64,000 nucleotides of DNA from Falsiroseomonas frigidaquae (GCF_012163145.1 NZ_JAAVTX010000003.1:620001-684000), one strand, 5' to 3'; shown: positions 49,766 through 58,030, numbered from the stretch's first letter. The notes: generated from the letters alone by a model not told the origin. A program made the numbers and translations.

Positions 49766-50731
49766 ATGGCGCGCAACCTCAAGGTCGCGGTCCAGATGGA
49801 CCCCATCGCCTCCATCAACATCGACGGCGACAGCACCTTCGCCCTGATGCTCGAAGCCCAGGCCCGCGGCCATGCGCTGTGGCACTATCATGTGCGCGAC
49901 CTGGCGCTGCTCGGCGGCCGCGTGCTGGCCCAGGCGCAGAAGGTCGAGGTGCGCCGCGAGAAGGGCAACCACTTCACCCTGGCCGCGACCGAGGAACTGG
50001 ATCTGGGCGAGGTGGATGTGGTGCTGATGCGCCAGGACCCGCCCTTCGACATGGCCTACATCACGGCCACCCACATCCTGGAACACATCCACCCGAAGAC
50101 CCTGGTGGTGAACGACCCGGCCAGCGTGCGCAACGCGCCGGAGAAGCTGTACGTCACCCATTTCCCCGAGCTGATGCCGCTGACCCTGGTCACCGCCGAC
50201 ATCGGCCAGATCCGCAAGTTCCGGGAAAAGCACGGCGACATCATCATCAAGCCGCTGTTCGGCAATGGCGGCGCCGGCGTCTTCCACCTGCGCCCCGATG
50301 ATCCGAACATGAATGCGCTGGTGGAGATGTTCACGGAGCGGTCGCGGGAGCCGCTGGTGATCCAGAAATACGTCCCGGCCGTGCGGGAAGGCGACAAGCG
50401 CATCATCCTGGTCGATGGCGTGCCGATGGGCGCCATCAACCGCGTGCCGGCGGCCGGCGAGGCGCGGTCCAACATGCATGTCGGCGGCAAGGCCACCCAG
50501 ACCACCATGACGGACCGGGAGAAGGAAATCTGCGCCGCCATCGGGCCTGAGCTGAAGGCGCGCGGGCTGATCTTCGTCGGCATCGACGTGATCGGCGGCT
50601 ACCTGACCGAGATCAACGTCACCTCCCCCACCGGGCTGCAGGAAATCGCCCGCTTCGACGGCGTGCATCTGGAACGCGCGCTGTGGGATGCCATTGAAGC
50701 CAAGGTCAGCGAAACCAAGGCTGGCGGCTGA
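49766..50731 (+). CDS. gshB: Glutathione synthetase
   Basis: ATP-grasp ligase joining gamma-glutamylcysteine and glycine, 321 residues. Family marks are [20 protein letters not shown] at the N-terminus, [54 protein letters not shown] and the ATP-grasp end [20 protein letters not shown]. The ATG at 49766 has CGGAGA 9 nt upstream. It is divergent from aroE with about 120 bp between. Glutathione supply is consistent with the GST gene at 19699-20304. Confidence 0.96.
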   Translation: MARNLKVAVQMDPIASINIDGDSTFALMLEAQARGHALWHYHVRDLALLGGRVLAQAQKVEVRREKGNHFTLAATEELDLGEVDVVLMRQDPPFDMAYITATHILEHIHPKTLVVNDPASVRNAPEKLYVTHFPELMPLTLVTADIGQIRKFREKHGDIIIKPLFGNGGAGVFHLRPDDPNMNALVEMFTERSREPLVIQKYVPAVREGDKRIILVDGVPMGAINRVPAAGEARSNMHVGGKATQTTMTDREKEICAAIGPELKARGLIFVGIDVIGGYLTEINVTSPTGLQEIARFDGVHLERALWDAIEAKVSETKAGG

Positions 50732-50823
50732 TCCACGTGAAACATTCGCCGGCACATCGCGACGCGCGGTGAAATGCGGCTGCCGCATCTCCCCCCCATC
50801 CTGCGGGGCGGGAGGATGCGGCA

Positions 50824-51411
50824 ATGTCCGACTACAAGACCAAGTTCGCCGCCCGGATCGGTGCGGCCGGGCTGAAATACTTCAACGCGTCCGAGCTGCT
50901 GGCCCGGACCTCCGCCAGGAACAAGTTCGGCACGGCCAACAGCAAGCCGCCCGAGAAGCTGTGTGACAACATCATCCCCACCATCATCGTGCTGGACGCG
51001 CTGCGCGAGCACCTGGGCAAGTCGATCAGCCTGGTGAGCATCTATCGCAGCGAGGCCTACAACCAGGCCTCCTCCGACAAGACCATGGGCTATACCGGGC
51101 GGGCGAAGACGAGCCAGCACATGGCCTTCACCGCGATCGACTTCAAAGTCTCCGGCATGGACTGCACGGAGGTGGAGAAGATCCTGAAGGAATGGAGCAA
51201 TTCGGGGAAGATGTCCCACTCCCCGGTGTTGTTCGAGCGCAAGGCGGAAAAGGTCTCCGCCGGCACCATCCCGTTCGGGGAACTGCCACGGCTCTGGAAG
51301 CTTGGGCCCTTCGGCGTGTGGTTCGCCTTCAAGGGTTATATCCACGCCTACCCGTCCGAGAACTTCACCCACATCGACACCCGCGGCATGACCAGCAAGA
51401 TGTCGGAGTGA
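50824..51411 (+). CDS. Peptidase M15-like protein (D-Ala-D-Ala carboxypeptidase fold), no signal peptide
   Basis: A 195-residue protein with the zinc-site pattern of M15 peptidases: ISLVSIYRSEAYNQA (about residues 70-84), SQHMAFTAIDFKV (about 97-109, His and Asp) and FTHIDTRG (about 181-188, second His). M15 enzymes cut D-Ala-D-Ala ends or cross-links in peptidoglycan. There is no evident signal peptide or membrane segment, unlike secreted family members, so export could be holin-dependent or the substrate may be cytoplasmic. It stands alone between gshB and a small membrane protein; the gap to gshB is 92 bp. Function beyond fold is unsure. Confidence 0.68.
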   Translation: MSDYKTKFAARIGAAGLKYFNASELLARTSARNKFGTANSKPPEKLCDNIIPTIIVLDALREHLGKSISLVSIYRSEAYNQASSDKTMGYTGRAKTSQHMAFTAIDFKVSGMDCTEVEKILKEWSNSGKMSHSPVLFERKAEKVSAGTIPFGELPRLWKLGPFGVWFAFKGYIHAYPSENFTHIDTRGMTSKMSE

Positions 51412-51424
51412 GGCGCGGCACGGA

Positions 51425-51676
51425 TCAGGCGCGGCGCCCGGCCACCGCCCGGAACACCGCCAGCACGATCACCGCGCCGACCACCGCACCGATGAAGCCC
51501 GCACCCTCGCCGGCCCGGTACCAGCCCACCGCCTGGCCCAGCCAGGTCGCCACCACGGCGCCCAGGATGCCCAGCAGGATGGTGATGATGAAGCCGCCCG
51601 GGTCGCGCCCCGGCATCAGGAATTTGGCCAGCGCACCGGCAAGGAAGCCGATGATGATCGTCCAGATGAAACCCAT
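51425..51676 (-). CDS. GlsB/YeaQ/YmgE family stress membrane protein
   Basis: An 83-residue protein with three membrane helices. The family signature is present: GFIWTIIIGFLAGALAKFLMPGRDPGGF (N-terminal helix and GR-D-PGG loop), then TILLGILGAVVATWLG and GAVVGAVIVLAVFRAV. Members rise during general stress and stationary phase, with no defined biochemical role. Length is standard. It ends 13 bp from the convergent M15-like gene. Confidence 0.9.
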   Translation of the reverse strand: MGFIWTIIIGFLAGALAKFLMPGRDPGGFIITILLGILGAVVATWLGQAVGWYRAGEGAGFIGAVVGAVIVLAVFRAVAGRRA

Positions 51677-51755
51677 GTCCCGTCGCTCCGCGTGATGTCG
51701 TTGTAACCGTGCAACGCCGCGCGGGTTCCCGCCAACGGGCGATCTGCCAGCCTGG

Positions 51756-52400
51756 CTACCTTCGGCACACCAGGCGCGGCCGGGCGCCGGCGCCGGGCGG
51801 GATCACCAACCGTGCCCGCAGCCCCGGCGCGCACAGCCCGGCCACCGCCCGCGGCGCCAGCGCCGCACCACGCGCCACACGGACGCGCGTGTGGTAGGCG
51901 AGGCCGCGGCCCGGCTCCATCGAATGGTATTGCGCCACCGCCTCCGCCCAGCTTGCGGTGCGGCCGCGCAGCTCCCGCAGGAAGCGCACCGCATAGGCAA
52001 CGTTGGTCGGCGGGTGGAAGGCCTGGGCGAGGTCCGGGAAGGCGTCCGGATGGTAGATCAGGTTCACCTGCATGCAGCCGACATCGATGGAACGCCGCCC
52101 ATCCTCCCGCAGCGCCCGCACCGTCTCCACCGCTTCCGCCGCGGTTTCCGGGAACAGGCTCTCGCCGCCGGCATTCAGCGCGAAGGGCCAGGGCGCGGCG
52201 CCGCCACCGGGGCGCGCGCGGCTGCTCTCGACCCGGGCAATGGCCAGCAGCAGCCCGTCGGGAATCCCGCTCCGCGCCTCCGCCGCCGAAATGGCGCGGG
52301 TGCAGGCGGTCCAGGGGTCATCCGTTCCCGAAGCCGCCGGCTGGGCGGACGCGGTGGCGGATGCGACGAGCAGCGCGGCGAGAAGGACAGGGCGCAGCAT
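51756..52400 (-). CDS. Lytic transglycosylase SLT-domain protein
   Basis: Periplasmic murein-cleaving enzyme of 214 residues. The signal peptide MLRPVLLAALLVASATASAQ is cleaved near residue 19-20. The SLT domain follows with LLLAIARVESSRARPGG holding the catalytic Glu (about residue 56), SIDVGCMQVNLIYHPDAF and PTNVAYAVRFLRELRGR; the AEAVAQYHSMEPGRGLAYH segment completes the fold. The ATG at 52398-52400 gives the signal at the N-terminus. The protein resembles small VirB1/PilT-associated transglycosylases; there is no secretion cluster nearby, so housekeeping murein turnover is likely. Confidence 0.87.
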   Translation of the reverse strand: MLRPVLLAALLVASATASAQPAASGTDDPWTACTRAISAAEARSGIPDGLLLAIARVESSRARPGGGAAPWPFALNAGGESLFPETAAEAVETVRALREDGRRSIDVGCMQVNLIYHPDAFPDLAQAFHPPTNVAYAVRFLRELRGRTASWAEAVAQYHSMEPGRGLAYHTRVRVARGAALAPRAVAGLCAPGLRARLVIPPGAGARPRLVCRR

Positions 52401-52446
52401 GCACGCCACCTGCCCGTCCCGCGCCCATCGCGTCAACCTCCGCGGG

Positions 52447-52864
52447 TCACAGGCCGAAGGTAACCAGGCCGCGCGCATCGATGGTCCAGGCGGGATTCCA
52501 GGCGATTTCCCAGGGGTGTCCATCCGGATCGGCGACGTAGCCCCTGAAGCCGCCATGTGGCGGCGCGTCGGCGGCGCGCATCAGGCACCCGCCCGCGCCG
52601 ACCAGCCTTTCCATGGCCGGCACCACATCCTCCCGCGCCGCCACGTTGTGGCGCGTAGGAGGATGAACCGGTGCGTCCGGCGTCGTTCATGTCGGCGTCC
52701 AGCGCCTGCCGCAGCCAGGTGCCGAGCATCAGGCCGTTCATCTGGTAGAAGATGACTTCCGCATTCTCGAAGACCGGATTCCAGCCGAAGCCGGACCCAT
52801 AGAAGGTCCGCGACCGGGCAAGATCGGCGACGCCGAGGGTGATCACCGAGATCTGCTGCTGCAT
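52447..52864 (-). pseudogene. VOC/glyoxalase family gene, frameshifted
   Basis: The N-terminal half reads MQQQISVITLGVADLARSRT to about residue 70 (MNDAGRTGSSSY) in one frame; the C-terminal half, VAAREDVVPAMERLVGAGG to WEIAWNPAWTIDARGLVTFGL, continues in another frame. The switch lies within 52648-52657, where a GC run (GCGCC on the coding strand) seems to have lost two bases or gained one: restoring two bases gives SSYARHNVAARE. Together both halves make a normal VOC fold of about 138 residues. It may be a true pseudogene or a sequencing error at a GC-rich site. ATG at 52862-52864 has GGAGG 8 nt upstream. Confidence 0.78.
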
Positions 52865-52933
52865 GGTCATGTCCTCCGCCCTGGAAGCGGTCCTGCTACG
52901 CCCGGCCGATCCCGGCGGAACATCCCGTCTCCG

Positions 52934-53158
52934 TCAGAGCCAGGCGCTGCCGTTTCCCAGGCCGGTCAGGAAGACCCCCGCTTCCGGCGGCCCGACCAGC
53001 AACAGCAGGCCGAGCCCCACCGCGGCCGTGGAGGCCAGCAGCAGCGCCACCATCCGCCCGGCCCCCCGCACCGGCGCGACAAGCAGGGAGGACAGCACCC
53101 CCGCCCCGCCGGCCAGCAACAGCGACGCCGCGGTGAACAGCGCCGTCATTTCCCCCAC
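52934..53158 (-). CDS. Small hypothetical membrane protein
   Basis: A 74-residue protein with two predicted membrane helices (about residues 5-27 and 34-57) and a short polar tail ending GLGNGSAWL. No family is recognised. GTG at 53156-53158 is used; ATG three codons later (53147-53149) is an equally possible start. It lies divergent from hrcA with a 254-bp gap. The hydrophobic pattern and codon use are consistent with a real gene. Confidence 0.6.
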   Translation of the reverse strand: MGEMTALFTAASLLLAGGAGVLSSLLVAPVRGAGRMVALLLASTAAVGLGLLLLVGPPEAGVFLTGLGNGSAWL

Positions 53159-53412
53159 CGTTGCCGCATCTCCAGGCCTCCTTCCACCTCATCCGGGTGC
53201 AGGCTAGGCCGGGCGTCGTAACCGCCGCGTGGCGCAAGTGTGTCGAAACCTTGCCACCAGGGCATCGGCGCCCGACATTGCGGGTAGAGACGCAGGTGGT
53301 TGACCCGGCCACAGCCGGCCCCCTAGCGTCATCCCCTTGCAACTTCACGGTTTGGGACACGCCCCCTATGGGTCCAATCACCAGGCCGCCGCGCCCCACC
53401 GGGTCGCCCGCG

Positions 53413-54453
53413 ATGAGCCCTCTGCCGCCCGGGTTGGACGACCGCAGCGCGGCCATCTTCCGCGAGCTGGTGGAAACCTATGTGGCGACCGGGGAGCCGG
53501 TGGGGTCCCGCACCCTGTCGCGCCGCCTGCCGCAAGCCTTGTCCCCCGCCACCATCCGCAACGTCATGGCGGATCTGGAGGATGCCGGGCTGCTATTCGC
53601 CCCGCACACCTCCGCCGGGCGGCTGCCGACCGAACGCGGGCTGCGCCTGTTCGTCGACGGGCTGCTGCAATTCGGCGCGTTGGGGGAGGAGGAGCGGGAC
53701 GCCATCACCGCGCGCTGCGCCGCGGGCGGGCGTTCGCTGCAGGAAACGCTGGGCGAGGCCAGCCAGATGCTGTCCGGCCTTGCCGGGGCCGCCGGGCTGG
53801 TGGTGGCACCGAAGCGGGAAGCGCCTGTGCGGCACATCGAATTCGTGGCGCTGGGCACCGGCCGGGCGCTGGTGGTGCTGGTGACGGCCGATGGCCAGGT
53901 GGAGAACCGCGTCATCGAGGTGCCGCTCGGCCTGCCGCCTTCCGCCCTGCAACAGGCCAGCAACTACCTGAATGCGCGGCTTTCGGGCCGCACGCTGGAG
54001 GAGACGCGCGGCACGGTGGCGCAGGAAATCGCCGCCAACCGCACCGCGCTGGATGCGCTGACGCATCAGGTGATCGAGGCCGGGCTCGGCACCTGGTCCG
54101 GCGGCGCCGGCGGGTCGCTGATCCTGCGTGGCCAGGCCAAGCTTTTGCAGAACCTGGACCACGCCCAGCGCGTGCAGGACATCCAGGCGCTGTTCGAGCG
54201 GCTGGAAGCGCAGGAGACGATGCTGCGGCTGCTCGACCTGGCGCAGCGGGGGGAGGGGGTGCAGATCTTCATCGGCGCGGAAAGCGGCCTGTTCGACAGC
54301 GCCGGGCTTTCGATGGTGGTCAGCCCCTTCCGCAACGGGGCGGAGCAGATCGTCGGGGCCATCGGCGTGATCGGGCCGACGCGGATCAACTACGGCCGGA
54401 TCATCCCGGTGGTGGATTACACGGCACGCGTGATCGGGCGCCTGCTGGGCTAG
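53413..54453 (+). CDS. hrcA: Heat-inducible transcription repressor HrcA
   Basis: Repressor that binds CIRCE operators of chaperonin genes. The 346-residue protein has the winged-helix N-terminal domain (LDDRSAAIFRELVETYVATG, GSRTLSRRLPQALSPATIRN, LEDAGLLFAPHTSAGRLPTE) and the IF2-inserted GAF-like body; the C-terminal QIFIGAESGLFDSAGLSMVV and GAIGVIGPTRINYGRIIPVV are characteristic. ATG at 53413 matches the family start; ATG at 53368 would add 15 residues. grpE, which usually follows hrcA, is absent; lutB follows 44 bp downstream. No CIRCE sequence is visible in this window. Confidence 0.94.
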   Translation: MSPLPPGLDDRSAAIFRELVETYVATGEPVGSRTLSRRLPQALSPATIRNVMADLEDAGLLFAPHTSAGRLPTERGLRLFVDGLLQFGALGEEERDAITARCAAGGRSLQETLGEASQMLSGLAGAAGLVVAPKREAPVRHIEFVALGTGRALVVLVTADGQVENRVIEVPLGLPPSALQQASNYLNARLSGRTLEETRGTVAQEIAANRTALDALTHQVIEAGLGTWSGGAGGSLILRGQAKLLQNLDHAQRVQDIQALFERLEAQETMLRLLDLAQRGEGVQIFIGAESGLFDSAGLSMVVSPFRNGAEQIVGAIGVIGPTRINYGRIIPVVDYTARVIGRLLG

Positions 54454-54497
54454 CAGGCGCAACCCGCGCTATATCTGCCGCAAGCAGGAGAGCGCCC

Positions 54498-55943
54498 GTG
54501 GTCCACATCACCTCCCCCGCCTTCAAGGCGAATGCCGCCCGCGCTTTGGCCGATGCCGGGCTGCAGAAGGCGCTCGACCGCAGCAAGGGCACGTCGCACG
54601 GCAAACGCGCCGCCGCCGTGGCCGCGCTGCCGGAATTCGAGCGGCTGCGCGACATCGGCCGCGACATCAAGAACCACACCCTCGCCAATCTGGATTTCTA
54701 CCTGGAGGCCTATGCCGCCCAGGTGGAACGCGCCGGTGGCACCGTCCATTGGTGCTCGACCGCCGATGAAGCCCGCGCCGCTGTCCTGAAGATCTGCCGC
54801 GACAAGGGCGCGCGCACGGTCACCAAGGGCAAGTCGATGATCTCCGAGGAGCTCGGCATCAACGAGCACCTGGAAGCCCATGGCATCGAGCCGGTGGAAA
54901 CCGACCTCGGCGAATACATCCTGCAGATCCGCAAGGAGCCGCCGAGCCACATCATCGGCCCGGCCTTCCATTTGAACCGCGAGGATTGGGAAAGCACCTT
55001 CCGCGAGATCCACACGGAGCTGCCGAAGGACCGCGTCTTCCATGAGCGCAGCGACATCATGGCGGAGGCCCGCACCAAGCTGCGGTCCCGCTTCCTCGCG
55101 GCGGATGTCGGCATCACCGGCGCCAATTTCCTGATCGCCGAGACCGGCAGCAGCGTCATCGTCACCAATGAGGGCAATGGCGACCTGACGCAGACCCTGC
55201 CGAAGACCCACATCGTGCTGGCGTCGATCGAGAAGGTCGTGCCGACGCTGGAGGATGCGACCAGCCTGCTGCGCCTGCTCGCCCGGTCCGCCACCGGCCA
55301 GGACTTCTCGGTCTATACCACCTTCTCCACCGGCATCCGGCGCGAAGGCGATCTGGATGGGCCGGAGGACTATCATGTGGTCCTGATCGACAATGGCCGG
55401 TCCAACATGATCGGCACGGATTTCCAGGAGATGCTGCGCTGCATCCGCTGCGCCGCCTGCATGAACCACTGCCCGGTCTATGGCGTGACCGGCGGCCATG
55501 CCTATGGCTGGGTCTATCCCGGCCCGATGGGCAGCGTCCTGACGCCGACGCTGATCGGCATCGACAAGGCCGGCAACCTGCCCAACGCCAGCACCTTCTG
55601 CGGCAAATGCGAGAGCGTCTGCCCCGTGAAAATCCCGCTGCCGAAGCTGATGCGCCATTGGCGCGAACGGGAATTCGAGCGGCATCTGTCACCGCAATCC
55701 GTGCGCTCCGGCCTCGCCTTCTGGGCCTGGTTCGCCAAGCGGCCGGGGCTGTACCGCATGGCGACAAAGCTCGGCATCGGCGCGCTGTCGCTGCTCGGTC
55801 GCGGCAAGGGCAAGTTCACCTCCCTGCCGCTGGCCAGCGGCTGGACCGCGGGGCGGGACCTGCCGGTGCCCGAACCAGGCGGCACCTTCATGGCGCGGTA
55901 CAAGGCCCAGAAGGCGGCGGATCAGCGGGCGGCGCGCCGATGA
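54498..55943 (+). CDS. lutB: L-lactate utilisation Fe-S protein LutB
   Basis: Fe-S oxidoreductase subunit of 481 residues. N-terminal LUD domain (FERLRDIGRDIKNHTLANLD, TVTKGKSMISEELGINEHLE, ITGANFLIAETGSSVIVTNE) is followed by two 4Fe-4S ferredoxin motifs: CIRCAACMNHCP starting about residue 315 and CGKCESVCP starting about residue 368. A C-terminal tail includes a hydrophobic stretch that may contact the membrane or partners. GTG at 54498 is used, with GGAG 7 nt upstream. It overlaps the next small gene by 4 bp. With LutA (46738-47508) and LutC it should oxidise L-lactate. Confidence 0.91.
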   Translation: MVHITSPAFKANAARALADAGLQKALDRSKGTSHGKRAAAVAALPEFERLRDIGRDIKNHTLANLDFYLEAYAAQVERAGGTVHWCSTADEARAAVLKICRDKGARTVTKGKSMISEELGINEHLEAHGIEPVETDLGEYILQIRKEPPSHIIGPAFHLNREDWESTFREIHTELPKDRVFHERSDIMAEARTKLRSRFLAADVGITGANFLIAETGSSVIVTNEGNGDLTQTLPKTHIVLASIEKVVPTLEDATSLLRLLARSATGQDFSVYTTFSTGIRREGDLDGPEDYHVVLIDNGRSNMIGTDFQEMLRCIRCAACMNHCPVYGVTGGHAYGWVYPGPMGSVLTPTLIGIDKAGNLPNASTFCGKCESVCPVKIPLPKLMRHWREREFERHLSPQSVRSGLAFWAWFAKRPGLYRMATKLGIGALSLLGRGKGKFTSLPLASGWTAGRDLPVPEPGGTFMARYKAQKAADQRAARR

Positions 55944-56185
55944 GCAACGACAAGATGTTGCCGGCAGGCGATGAGGCGGAGCGCATCCATGGCTACCGCT
56001 TTCCCGACCAGAGCGTTCCCACGCGCAGCACCCCGCGGCCTACGGGCACGTTGGAGGAAATCTACGCCCGCATCGACGCCGACACGCCCGCGGCGCGGCT
56101 GAACGAGGACCTCGACCGGATCGAGGGCGCGCTGGCCAAGCTGGAACAGGCGGTACGCGACGCGATGGAAGACGAACAGCGATGA
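55940..56185 (+). CDS. Unknown 81-residue protein between lutB and lutC
   Basis: Small acidic protein starting MSNDKMLPAGDEAERIHGY. It shows a hydrophilic N-terminal half with FPDQSVPTRSTPRPTGTLEE and a C-terminal amphipathic helix (LNEDLDRIEGALAKLEQAVR) predicted to form a short coiled coil. It overlaps both neighbours by 4 bp (ATGA at each junction), which implies translational coupling and a stoichiometric product. No family is recognised. Position suggests an accessory or assembly protein of the lactate-utilisation complex; no cysteine is present, so it is not an Fe-S subunit itself. Confidence 0.75.
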   Translation: MSNDKMLPAGDEAERIHGYRFPDQSVPTRSTPRPTGTLEEIYARIDADTPAARLNEDLDRIEGALAKLEQAVRDAMEDEQR

Positions 56186-56949
56186 GCAAGGACGCCATCC
56201 TCGGCGCGATCCGCCGCGGCCTGAAGCGCGGCCCGCTGCCGGCGGACCAGCAGGCCATGCTGGCCGGGCGCATCGCCACCCATCCGCGCCACCTGATCCC
56301 GGCCCGGTCGCGCCTGCCACGCGCCGAGCAGATCGCGCTGTTCATCCGCAATGTCGAAAAGGAATTCGGCACGGTCGAACGCGTGCCGGACCACGCCGCC
56401 ATCCCCGCCGCCGTGGCGGATTACCTGGCGGCGCAGAACCTGCCCTCCCGCCTGGTGATGGCGCCGCACCCGGACCTCACCGATATCGACTGGTCCACCC
56501 GCCCGATGCTGGAGCGGGAGGCGCGCCGCGCCGAGGCCGCCGATGCCGTGTCCCTGCAGCATGCCTGGGCCGGCATCGCCGAGACCGGCACGCTGGTACT
56601 GCCCTCCGACGCGCAGCGCCCGACCACGCTGAACCTGCTGCCGGATACCGAGATCGCCGTGCTGCGGGCGTCCGACGTGGTCGGCGCCTATGAGGAAGCC
56701 TGGGACCGGCTGCGCGCCGGCGCGCCGGATGCGCTGACCGGCGGCTTCATGCCGCGCAACATCATGCTGGTCACCGGCCCCTCCCGCTCCGCCGATATCG
56801 AGCAGACGCTGGAGCTCGGCGCGCATGGCCCGCGCCGCCTGCACATCCTGCTGGTGGAGGATGAGCCCGCGCCGCGCATGGAAAGCCCTTCCGAGGCCCG
56901 CGCCGAGGCCACCACCCAGCCGGGCGCCCCCGCCGCACCGGGCGATTGA
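56182..56949 (+). CDS. lutC: L-lactate utilisation protein LutC (LUD domain)
   Basis: A 255-residue LUD-domain protein of the LutABC lactate-oxidising complex. It has AEAADAVSLQHAWAGIAETG, TLNLLPDTEIAVLRASDVVG and MPRNIMLVTGPSRSADIEQT, which are typical of LutC. A disordered Ala/Pro/Glu-rich tail follows from about residue 233. It starts within the stop of the 81-residue gene (ATGA). It is followed by an Smr-domain gene 7 bp on, so the transcript may run to the XRE regulator. Confidence 0.9.
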   Translation: MSKDAILGAIRRGLKRGPLPADQQAMLAGRIATHPRHLIPARSRLPRAEQIALFIRNVEKEFGTVERVPDHAAIPAAVADYLAAQNLPSRLVMAPHPDLTDIDWSTRPMLEREARRAEAADAVSLQHAWAGIAETGTLVLPSDAQRPTTLNLLPDTEIAVLRASDVVGAYEEAWDRLRAGAPDALTGGFMPRNIMLVTGPSRSADIEQTLELGAHGPRRLHILLVEDEPAPRMESPSEARAEATTQPGAPAAPGD

Positions 56950-56956
56950 CCTTCCC

Positions 56957-57523
56957 ATGCGCGAAAAGCGGCTGAACCAGGCCGACCTCGCGCTGTGGCG
57001 CGCCTTCACCGCGGAGATCCGGCCGCTGTTCGGCCATCAGCGCCCGCCGGCGCCGCCCGCTTTGGCGCCCGCGCCCGAACCGGCACCGCCGGCGCAGCTC
57101 GCCATCGCGCCACCGCCGAGGCCGGGCCGCCCACTGCCGCCGCCGGAAATCCGGGTGGGGGAGGTGCCGGGCGGCCTCGACCGCAAGCGCTGGCAGGCGC
57201 TGCGCCGCGGTGACATGCGGGCGGAGCGCACGCTGGACCTGCATGGGCGGCGGGTGGCGGAAGCGCATCTGGTCTTTCGGGCGTTCCTGCACCGCGCGGC
57301 GGCGGAGGGCGTGCGGACCGTGACGGTGGTGACGGGCAAGGGGCCGCAGCCGGAGGGCGGCATCATCCAGCGCGAATTGCCGCATTGGCTGAACGACCCG
57401 GATCTGCGCCCGCTGGTGCTCGGCGCCGCGCATCCGCACCCGACCAATTCCGGCGCGGTGAACCTGCTGCTGCGCCGCCGCCGCACCAATACGGCAGCGC
57501 CGCAGAAAGGCCCCCGGCGGTGA
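56957..57523 (+). CDS. Smr domain protein (MutS2 C-terminal-like nuclease domain)
   Basis: A 188-residue protein with a C-terminal Smr domain (about 85-175): RTLDLHGRRVAEAHLVFRAF carries the conserved DxHG and VVTGKGPQPEGGIIQRELPHW the TGxG motif. Such domains are Mg-dependent endonucleases, nicking DNA or cleaving mRNA. The N-terminal part has a basic start and a Pro/Ala-rich flexible linker (about 30-70). Stand-alone Smr proteins of this type are widespread in alphaproteobacteria. It is transcribed with lutBC and the XRE gene, with no clear functional link. Confidence 0.87.
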   Translation: MREKRLNQADLALWRAFTAEIRPLFGHQRPPAPPALAPAPEPAPPAQLAIAPPPRPGRPLPPPEIRVGEVPGGLDRKRWQALRRGDMRAERTLDLHGRRVAEAHLVFRAFLHRAAAEGVRTVTVVTGKGPQPEGGIIQRELPHWLNDPDLRPLVLGAAHPHPTNSGAVNLLLRRRRTNTAAPQKGPRR

Positions 57524-57545
57524 TGCCGCCCTGGGGGCACCGCCG

Positions 57546-57944
57546 ATGACCCCCTTCGGCGCCCGGCTGCGGATGCTGCGGCGGCAGCGGCGGGTGACGC
57601 TGAAGGACATGGCGACGCATCTGCAGGTTTCGTCCGCCTATCTCTCGGCGCTGGAGCACGGCCATCGGGGCCGGCCCTCGGCCGGGCTGGTGCACCAGGT
57701 GAACGAGTTCTTCGGCCTGATCTGGGACGAGGCGGAGGAGCTGTCGGAGCTCGCCAAACTTTCCCACCCCCGCGTCATGCTGGACACGGCCGGGCTGACG
57801 CCGGAGGCGACGGCGCTGGCGAACCGGCTGGCGGAGGGGATCCACCGCCTCAGCCCGCAGACGGTGGCGGCGATGCATGGGCTGCTGGACCGGGAAGTGC
57901 CGGCCGGGGAGAAGCCGAGGCTGCGAAGGGCGGCGGGGCGGTAG
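57546..57944 (+). CDS. XRE-family helix-turn-helix regulator
   Basis: A 132-residue DNA-binding protein. The HTH domain (about residues 5-62) reads FGARLRMLRRQRRVTLKDMA then ATHLQVSSAYLSALEHGHRG, typical of the Cro/CI fold, and the C-terminal helical part (from residue 75) may dimerise. It starts 22 bp after the Smr gene on the same strand and is the last gene before a palindromic element. Target genes are unknown; the lut genes upstream are candidates. Confidence 0.87.
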   Translation: MTPFGARLRMLRRQRRVTLKDMATHLQVSSAYLSALEHGHRGRPSAGLVHQVNEFFGLIWDEAEELSELAKLSHPRVMLDTAGLTPEATALANRLAEGIHRLSPQTVAAMHGLLDREVPAGEKPRLRRAAGR

Positions 57945-57984
57945 GAGGGGGGGCGCCTGCCCCCGCCCGGCCGCTGCGCGGCCA

Positions 57985-58021
57985 CCCTCCCCTGCGGAGC
58001 GGGGGAGGGTCGGGGTGGGGG
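57985..58021 (-). repeat. Dispersed palindromic element, copy 4
   Basis: Read on the minus strand it is identical to the copy at 620-656 except for one base in the loop (CGCTCCGCA versus CGCTTCGCA). Stem CCCTCCCC (57985-57992) pairs with GGGGAGGG (58002-58009). It lies between the stops of two convergent genes, 41 bp from the XRE gene and 9 bp from the opine-dehydrogenase-like gene, where it could act as a bidirectional terminator. Confidence 0.78.
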
Positions 58022-58030
58022 CTCGGCGCC

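Noticed and set aside
53159-53412. CIRCE operator upstream of hrcA
   Set aside because: No TTAGCACTC/GAGTGCTAA inverted repeat is present in the 254-bp gap.
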